Source: Planctomycetota bacterium
GTDB lineage: Bacteria; Planctomycetota; Planctomycetia; Pirellulales; Pirellulaceae
Length of the DNA: 50,994 nucleotides
Assembly (NCBI GenBank): GCA_016872775.1
Contig: VGZA01000043.1
Span: forward strand, 1 to 50,994
Reading direction: 5' to 3'
The translations under genes and the position numbers were made by a program. The notes under the pieces are model-generated. The model searched no databases and was not told the DNA's origin. It saw nothing but the letters and a program-made list of their open reading frames with translations. Below are positions 43,903 to 50,994 of this stretch, one piece after another. Numbering within the stretch: the stretch's first letter is position 1; every line of letters starts with the position of its first letter.

Positions 43903-45420
43903 ATGCGGACATCATCGGGAATCTGGTTGAGTGCATTAGTGCTGACATTTTCCGCAGCAGTTGCCGGCGTCGCCCGCGCCGACGTGAAAATGCCGAATAT
44001 TTTCGGCAACCACATGGTCTTGCAGCAGGGACAGAAAAATCGCGTCTGGGGTCTGGCCGATCCGGGGGAACCGATTGTCGTTTCGATCGACAAGCAGACG
44101 CAGAAAACCACCGCGGGCGCGGACGGGCGCTGGATGGTGCAACTGGATCCGTTGTCGGTCGGCGGGCCGCACGAGTTGTCGGTGCAAGGGAAAACGACGA
44201 TCAAGTTCACGGACGTTCTGGTCGGCGAGGTCTGGATCTGCTCGGGCCAATCCAACATGCAATGGTCGGTCAATGCCTCGAATGACCCCGATCTGGAGCG
44301 CTCCGCCGCCCGATTCCCAAAGTTGCGCATGGTCAATATCCCCCAAGTCGGCACTCAGGAGCCGCAATGGAATTTCAATGGAAACTGGCAGGTCTGTACG
44401 CCCGAAACCGTGGGTAATTTCTCCGCGGTCGGATATTTCTTCGGGCGACAGCTGCACCAGACTTTGGATGTTCCCGTCGGCTTGATTAATAATGCCTGGG
44501 GCGGTTCGGCATGCGAAGCCTGGATTCGTCGCGAGCTGCTGGCGGCCGATCCAAAGTACAAAGTCATGCTGGACGGTTGGGTCAAGAACGAAGCCACGTT
44601 CGCCGAATTGTCCGGGAAGTCGGACCTCAACGAAGACCAGAAGAAAACGCTCAATAGTCTGCGTGGGCAGATGGCGGGCAACCATCGACCGGCCAACATC
44701 TACAACGGTGTCCTTAAATCGCATCTCGGGTACGGAATCCGCGGAGCGATCTGGTATCAAGGCGAATCGAATGCCGGGCGCGCGTATCAGTATCGGGACC
44801 TTTTCCCGTTGATGATTGAGAGCTGGCGCAAGGAATGGGGACAGGGTGATTTCCCGTTCTACTGGGTGCAGCTCGCCGATTTCATGGCCGAGAAACCGGA
44901 GCCTGCCGAGAGCTCGTGGGCGGAGCTGCGAGAGGCTCAGACGATGACGATGTCGCGGCTGCCGAATACCGGGGAAGCGGTCATCATTGACATTGGCGAG
45001 GGCAAGGATATCCATCCCAAGAACAAAGTCGATGTGGGGCGACGCTTGGCGCGCTGGGCGCTGGCGAAGGATTACGGCGTGAAGATCGCCCACCACAGTC
45101 CGCAGTTCAAGGCGATGGAAAAACAGGACGCGAAGATCGTCCTGAGCTTCGAACATGTCGACGGTGGCTGGAGGCCATTCGACGTTAACGAGCCTCGCGG
45201 ATTTGCCATCGCCGGCGCCGACAAGAAGTTTGTCTTGGCGAAAGCGACGATCCTCAAAGATGGTCGGATCGAGGTCGCCAGCGATCAGGTACCGGCGCCG
45301 GTCGCCGTCCGCTATGCCTGGGCCGACAACCCGGTCTGCAATATGTACAGCCAAGCTGGATTGCCTTTGACGCCGTTTCGAACAGACGACTGGCCGGGCG
45401 TGACAGCGAATAAACAGTAG
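43903..45420 (+). CDS. Sialate O-acetylesterase (SASA / SGNH family), exported
   Basis: 505 residues; GAAGGAG lies about eight bases before the ATG and a signal peptide follows (LSALVLTFSAAVAGVARA). A beta domain (FGNHMVLQQGQKNRVWG; GRWMVQLDPL) leads to the catalytic domain with the nucleophile S117 in ICSGQSNMQW, then VGLINNAWGGSACEAW, AIWYQGESNAG and the His/Asp region DIHPKNKVDVG (H371). These enzymes remove O-acetyl groups from sialic acids or other acetylated glycans. In planctomycetes they accompany polysaccharide degradation. It stands alone between the NTF2-like gene and typA. Confidence 0.95.
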   Translation: MRTSSGIWLSALVLTFSAAVAGVARADVKMPNIFGNHMVLQQGQKNRVWGLADPGEPIVVSIDKQTQKTTAGADGRWMVQLDPLSVGGPHELSVQGKTTIKFTDVLVGEVWICSGQSNMQWSVNASNDPDLERSAARFPKLRMVNIPQVGTQEPQWNFNGNWQVCTPETVGNFSAVGYFFGRQLHQTLDVPVGLINNAWGGSACEAWIRRELLAADPKYKVMLDGWVKNEATFAELSGKSDLNEDQKKTLNSLRGQMAGNHRPANIYNGVLKSHLGYGIRGAIWYQGESNAGRAYQYRDLFPLMIESWRKEWGQGDFPFYWVQLADFMAEKPEPAESSWAELREAQTMTMSRLPNTGEAVIIDIGEGKDIHPKNKVDVGRRLARWALAKDYGVKIAHHSPQFKAMEKQDAKIVLSFEHVDGGWRPFDVNEPRGFAIAGADKKFVLAKATILKDGRIEVASDQVPAPVAVRYAWADNPVCNMYSQAGLPLTPFRTDDWPGVTANKQ

Positions 45421-45900
45421 TGCTCAGGCCGCTCGACGTCGCCGCGTGCGTGCCGGTTCTCCCCGACGTAGTTTCGCCCGGCGGCTCGAGCCGCCGGGCA
45501 TCTCCGTTTCGGAGCGCGACGCGTCGATCAAGCGGCGCGTTGCGAACGGTTGTGCTCGTCGCAATCTCGACGGTCGCGCCATGCTTCCAGGGCTGCGACC
45601 CGCGCGGCCAGGCAACAGGAACAGTGCGGCAAAGCCGACGACCGATGCGATCCAGCACCACGCGCATCGCGATCGACATGGAGGGATGGACCGGGTGAAT
45701 ACCGCAGAAGATTCGTGTCGCGAGCACGATCAGCGGCGACTCGTCCGAGAGTCAAACCCGACGGCCGGCGTTTTTCGACACGGGAGACCCGGGAGCATTT
45801 CGTTCGGTACGCGGCCTTTTCCGCCCGGAACGCCTTCTGGTACGATGCCTAATCCCCCGCAGCGGGATTCCCACCACTACCCATCACCGAAACTGTCCAC
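45421..45900. other. Intergenic region before typA
   Basis: 480 bases with no gene I can support. Open frames here lack ribosome binding sites and family features. It holds the 24-base palindrome at 45476-45499. No convincing promoter for typA was seen; TACGAT near 45841 is a weak -10 candidate. Confidence 0.6.
45476..45499. other. 24-base GC palindrome
   Basis: GCCCGGCGGCTC followed at once by its reverse complement, 56 bases after the esterase stop. It would make a very stable hairpin but is not followed by a T-run, so a factor-independent terminator is doubtful. It may still be the transcript-end structure of the esterase gene or a REP-type element. Confidence 0.6.
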
Positions 45901-47715
<1,815 letters not shown>

Positions 47716-47924
47716 AAGCAGCGCGGTTTTTCCCCCGTTCCGCAATCCCTGTTCCCCGTTCCCGTAAGTTGGGACTGGGGCAAGATGCCCCAGCCACGGC
47801 GTTCCCTGTTCCCTGTTCCCTGTTCCCCGTAACCCTCCGCCCCCGGCCCCCAAAAACGAACCTTTGCGCGAATACCCTATCTGTCTACAATACCCACCTT
47901 CATTGGAACCTTTGGACTCCTACA
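47716..47924. repeat. Short tandem repeats and a small hairpin between typA and aspS
   Basis: GTTCCCT occurs three times in tandem with a fourth GTTCCCC (47801-47828), and looser copies of the same unit occur near 47736-47767. A hairpin CTGGGGC-AAGAT-GCCCCAG lies at 47775-47793 between them. The tract contains no gene. It has the look of a REP-type intergenic element. Confidence 0.7.
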
Positions 47925-49700
47925 TTGTATCGATCCCATACCTGCGGACAGTTGCGAGCGGAGCATATCGGCGGCGAGGTGACACTTTGCGGTTGGGTCG
48001 ATACCGTACGCGATCATGGCGGAGCGGTATTCGTCGACCTGCGCGACCGTTATGGCAAGACGCAGGTCGTTTTTGGTCCGCCCCAGGGCTCCGAACTGAT
48101 CAATCAGGCCAAACGATTGAAATCGGAGGATGTGGTCCAGGCGGTTGGCAAAGTCACGGCCCGCCCGGAAGGCACGGTCAACAGCTCGCTGGCCACCGGT
48201 CAGATCGAGCTTCGCGCCAGCCAGTTCCAGTTGCTCAACGCCGGCAATAACCCGCCTTTTACACCCGGACAGGACGACCTGCCGTCCGAAGACTTGCGAC
48301 TCAAATACCGCTTTCTCGACCTGCGTCGGTCCGAGATGCAGCGGACTCTGATGCTCCGTAGCCAGATTATCAAAGGCATGCGGGATTATTTCGAGGAACA
48401 CCAGTTCATCGATGTGGAAACGCCCATTCTAGGGCGCAGCACGCCGGAAGGGGCCCGCGACTATCTGGTCCCCAGCCGTGTCCATGCCGGCAAATTCTAC
48501 GCGCTCCCGCAGTCGCCGCAGCTTTACAAGCAGATCCTGATGGTGGCGGGCTACGACCGCTACGTCCAGGTGGCGCGCTGTTTTCGGGACGAGGACTTGC
48601 GTGCCGATCGCCAGCCGGAGTTTACGCAGCTCGACATGGAAATGTCGTTCGTCGACGCCGAGGATGTGATCGGAATGATCGACGGCCTGGTCAAACGACT
48701 GGCCAAGTCGATCCTGGGGTTGGATGTCGCGCTGCCGCTGCCGCGAATGACTTACGACGAGGCGATGGAGCGGTTCGGGCACGATGCACCCGACCTGCGA
48801 TTTGGCATGGAACTGATCGACTGTACCGATCTGGCCGCCGAATCGGAATTCCGGATCTTTCGTGGAACGGTCGAGTCGGGCGGCAAGGTTCGTGGAATGA
48901 ATGCGGCGGGTGCCGCACCGAAATATTCGCGCAAAGATATCGACACCTTGACCGAGTTTGTCAAACACGATTTTGGCGCCAAGGGACTGGCATGGTTTCG
49001 CGTCGAGCCCGACGGCAAGCTCTGGTCGCCGATCGCGAAACAGTTTCCCGACGAACTGCTGGCCAAGTTCGCTCAGCGAATGCACGCCGCACCCGGCGAC
49101 CTGCTGCTGTTCGTCGCCGACAGTTGGCCGGTCACCTGCAAGGCACTCTACGGACTGCGCAAGCGGCTTGGAGCCGAACTTAAACTTTACGACCCGAAGA
49201 CGATGCACTTTTCCTGGGTCGTCGAGTTTCCGATGTTTGAGCGGGATCCGGAAGAAGATCGCTGGGTGGCGATGCACCATCCCTTCACGGCGCCGCGCAA
49301 GCAGGACCTGGCGTCCCTGATGTCGGATCCGGGAAACTGTCGCGCTCAGGCTTACGACCTGGTGATCAACGGGTCGGAAGCGGGCGGAGGCACGATTCGA
49401 ATCCACGATCGGCAGTCGCAACAGGACGTCTTTCAGCTGTTGGGGATCGACGAGAACTCGGCGAAGGAGCGTTTTGGATTTTTACTTGACGCGTTGCAGT
49501 TCGGCGCGCCGCCGCACGGCGGCATCGCCCTGGGAATCGACCGCTTTGTGATGCTGTTCGCGGGATTGGACAGCATCCGCGACTGCATCGCTTTTCCCAA
49601 GACGCAGCGTGCCACCGATCTAATGACCGAGGCGCCCGGCGAGGTAGAATCGAAACAGCTCAAGGAACTGAACATTCAGATCGTGCGCACGCAAACTTGA
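47925..49700 (+). CDS. aspS: Aspartate-tRNA ligase
   Basis: 591 residues from a TTG at 47925, which places the family N-terminus (YRSHTCGQL...VTLCGWVDTVRDHGG) correctly; the frame is open further upstream, but that part is repeat sequence. An OB-fold anticodon-binding domain, the class II core (TPILGRSTPEGARDYLVPSR; motif 2 FRDEDLRADRQPEFTQLD; motif 3 GIALGIDRFVMLFAG) and the bacterial GAD insertion (KHDFGAKGLAW...LLFVADSW) are complete. It charges tRNA-Asp in the cytoplasm. No strong ribosome binding site precedes the TTG. It is on the same strand as typA, 209 bases downstream. Confidence 0.97.
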   Translation: MYRSHTCGQLRAEHIGGEVTLCGWVDTVRDHGGAVFVDLRDRYGKTQVVFGPPQGSELINQAKRLKSEDVVQAVGKVTARPEGTVNSSLATGQIELRASQFQLLNAGNNPPFTPGQDDLPSEDLRLKYRFLDLRRSEMQRTLMLRSQIIKGMRDYFEEHQFIDVETPILGRSTPEGARDYLVPSRVHAGKFYALPQSPQLYKQILMVAGYDRYVQVARCFRDEDLRADRQPEFTQLDMEMSFVDAEDVIGMIDGLVKRLAKSILGLDVALPLPRMTYDEAMERFGHDAPDLRFGMELIDCTDLAAESEFRIFRGTVESGGKVRGMNAAGAAPKYSRKDIDTLTEFVKHDFGAKGLAWFRVEPDGKLWSPIAKQFPDELLAKFAQRMHAAPGDLLLFVADSWPVTCKALYGLRKRLGAELKLYDPKTMHFSWVVEFPMFERDPEEDRWVAMHHPFTAPRKQDLASLMSDPGNCRAQAYDLVINGSEAGGGTIRIHDRQSQQDVFQLLGIDENSAKERFGFLLDALQFGAPPHGGIALGIDRFVMLFAGLDSIRDCIAFPKTQRATDLMTEAPGEVESKQLKELNIQIVRTQT

Positions 49701-49753
49701 CCGCGGTTTGGCCGCAGGGAGCGGCCAAACGAGATTCCAAGGAGGGAACCGCC

Positions 49754-50746
49754 ATGGTGAGAGTTCGATATTTCGAAGTAGCCGATCGCGTCGTTGATAA
49801 CCGGGCGACCGTCCGCCAGGGGACGTTGCCGATGTGGCGGATCTCCTCTTTGCTGCTGTCGACATCGTTGCTGTTGTTTGGCTGTAGGCCGGACACGGGA
49901 TCGACTGCGGCAACGCCGGCGACTGCGGCAACGCCGGCGTCCGCGGCCGGTCGGACAACCAACTCGATCGCCGGGCAGACTGGCACCGCGCGCTCCACGC
50001 GACCGGTCAGCGAGCGGATCTCGACGGCAGCGGATCGCGGCACACCGGAACTGGATTCGAACAATCGGGCGCCAGACGATTCCGATCGGGATGCCGATCG
50101 CGACCCGGCCAGGGATGCAGGCGAGAGCGAACTCGATACGACCGCCGGGAGTCGATCTTCCCGAGGCTCCCCCGCTTCCGGCAGCAATTCGGCGGCGGTG
50201 AACCGCGACGCTCCATCCAGGAAACTCCGCGTGTTGACCGATCCGCGGCCCCTCCACAAACCGATCGTCGTGCTGAGCCAGGCGCACTCCGACAGTTGCC
50301 TTGTGCAGGTGGGCGACACGTTTCCCGAAATCGAACTCAACGACCTGGCGGGTGCGACTCGAAACTGGCGCGAGTTGCTGGGAGAGAAGCTCACCATCGT
50401 CGTGCTCTGGAACTCCCGGTCGGTCTACGCGGTGGAGCAGGTCAATCGTCTCGAACTCGAGACAACGGACTTGTACCAGGGGACCGGAGTGAACGTCGTG
50501 GCGGTTAACGTTGGTGATACGGACGATCAACTGCGCGATTGGTTGAATGGATCCGAGAGTCCGGTCACCCATCTGCATGATCCGCTGCGCGAGGCTTTCG
50601 CGCAAATCGCCACCAGCCGCTTTCCGCGCACTTACGTGTTGGACTCCGACGGCAGGATTCTCTGGCTGGACCTGGAGTACTCCCAGACGACGCGACGCGA
50701 ACTGGAAAACGCCGTGCGATATTTTCTCAAAGCACCGCGCTCCTAG
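49754..50746 (+). CDS. Thioredoxin-fold (TlpA-like) lipoprotein lacking CxxC
   Basis: 330 residues from the ATG at 49754, which has a strong GGAGGG eight bases upstream. A second ATG at 49832 also has AGGGG and would put the lipoprotein signal (MWRISSLLLSTSLLLFGC) exactly at the N-terminus, so the true start may be 49832. A low-complexity Ser/Ala/Asp linker of about 100 residues tethers a thioredoxin-like domain (VGDTFPEIELNDLAGATRNWRELLGEKLTIVVLWNSRSVYAVEQVNRLE ... FPRTYVLDSDGRILW, split by several segments). Where TlpA has WCxxC, this protein has WNSRSV, so it cannot do thiol-disulfide exchange. The cis-Pro region FPRTYV is kept. It is probably a membrane-anchored binding or scaffolding member of the family. 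Confidence 0.85.
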   Translation: MVRVRYFEVADRVVDNRATVRQGTLPMWRISSLLLSTSLLLFGCRPDTGSTAATPATAATPASAAGRTTNSIAGQTGTARSTRPVSERISTAADRGTPELDSNNRAPDDSDRDADRDPARDAGESELDTTAGSRSSRGSPASGSNSAAVNRDAPSRKLRVLTDPRPLHKPIVVLSQAHSDSCLVQVGDTFPEIELNDLAGATRNWRELLGEKLTIVVLWNSRSVYAVEQVNRLELETTDLYQGTGVNVVAVNVGDTDDQLRDWLNGSESPVTHLHDPLREAFAQIATSRFPRTYVLDSDGRILWLDLEYSQTTRRELENAVRYFLKAPRS

Positions 50747-50815
50747 CCTGGATTCCCCGGAATTCCCCGAGGCGATCGAGCCAGGCAACCAGACGATTAC
50801 TGACACGGATTCAGC

Positions 50816-50994
50816 CTACGGACGCTGTTGGCCAGCGACTTCGCCAACGCTGAACCAGGCGAGGCGAGAGGCCCACAGCTTCTTCAAGCGGGCATTTTCC
50901 TTCTCCAAGGCCCGCAGCTGCTTGGTCATCTCAGGGGCCATCCCGCCATACTTCTGACGCCAACGGTAGTAGGTCTGCTCCGTGATCTGGAGTG
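50816..50994 (-). pseudogene. IS3-family OrfA fragment
   Basis: The minus-strand frame enters from the right edge and reads LQITEQTYYRWRQKYGGM, then ALEKENARLKKL, the helix-turn-helix end and leucine-zipper start of IS3 OrfA. After LKKL the sequence no longer matches the family and stops at a TAG (50816-50818), so the element is truncated. OrfB does not follow. Confidence 0.85.

Noticed and set aside
43936-45354. Minus-strand frame of 472 codons opposite the sialate O-acetylesterase
   Set aside because: The plus-strand gene has catalytic motifs, a signal peptide and a ribosome binding site; the minus frame has none.
49676-50806. Minus-strand frame of 376 codons opposite the thioredoxin-fold lipoprotein
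   Set aside because: The plus strand has a strong ribosome binding site and a lipobox; the minus frame has no family features.

Overview
The window looks like a piece of a planctomycete chromosome (class Planctomycetia, probably Pirellulales-like). The grounds are protein families that are typical of that phylum and occur together here: planctomycete cytochrome c (PSC1) fused to WD40 repeats, DUF1549/DUF1553, the TIGR02604-type membrane-bound dehydrogenase with a C-terminal CxxCH domain and DUF1080, N-terminal 'LExR..LA' export motifs, GEVED and dockerin domains, and an expanded set of secreted giant proteins. The DNA is GC-rich, and GTG and TTG starts are used. No tRNA, rRNA, CRISPR array or intact mobile element was found.

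Layout. 1-700: decayed transposase remnants, an IS3-type OrfB piece joined in frame to a broken IS256-type transposase. 780-9828 (minus strand): a three-gene set of exported proteins, made of DUF1549/DUF1553, a PPC/coiled-coil protein, and a cytochrome c/WD40/coiled-coil protein. The last two share a related alanine-rich coiled coil. 9829-10372: a divergent regulatory region. 10373-30216 (plus): a 5,596-residue surface or secreted protein, then a 955-residue secreted metalloprotease. Both carry the same N-terminal motif, an HExxH motif and a dockerin-like C-terminal region. 30303-35003: a five-part exported dehydrogenase / cytochrome / DUF1080 / VCBS protein. 35041-37091: an exported protein of unknown function, a frameshifted exported protein and an RsbW-like anti-sigma factor. 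37119-38177: an M42 metallopeptidase.

38291-43055 is the most interesting part. Four tightly coupled plus-strand genes encode a fatty acid desaturase fused to a PAP2/AUR1-like phosphatase, a DUF3419 (BtaA-like) aminocarboxypropyl transferase, a tandem GNAT-like protein and a haem-oxygenase-like diiron oxidase. I read this as a candidate pathway for an undescribed amino-acid-headed (homoserine-type) lipid. PAP2 would supply diacylglycerol, the BtaA-like enzyme would add the 3-amino-3-carboxypropyl group from SAM, and the GNAT and diiron proteins would then modify the head group in place of the BtaB methyltransferase. The operon has a candidate promoter with an inverted repeat over its -35 box and ends at a strong hairpin.

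43189-50746 is more ordinary: an NTF2/SnoaL-like exported protein, a sialate O-acetylesterase, TypA/BipA, aspartyl-tRNA synthetase and a thioredoxin-fold lipoprotein that lacks its CxxC. The right edge (50816-50994) holds a truncated IS3-type OrfA, so both ends of the window carry IS3-type debris.
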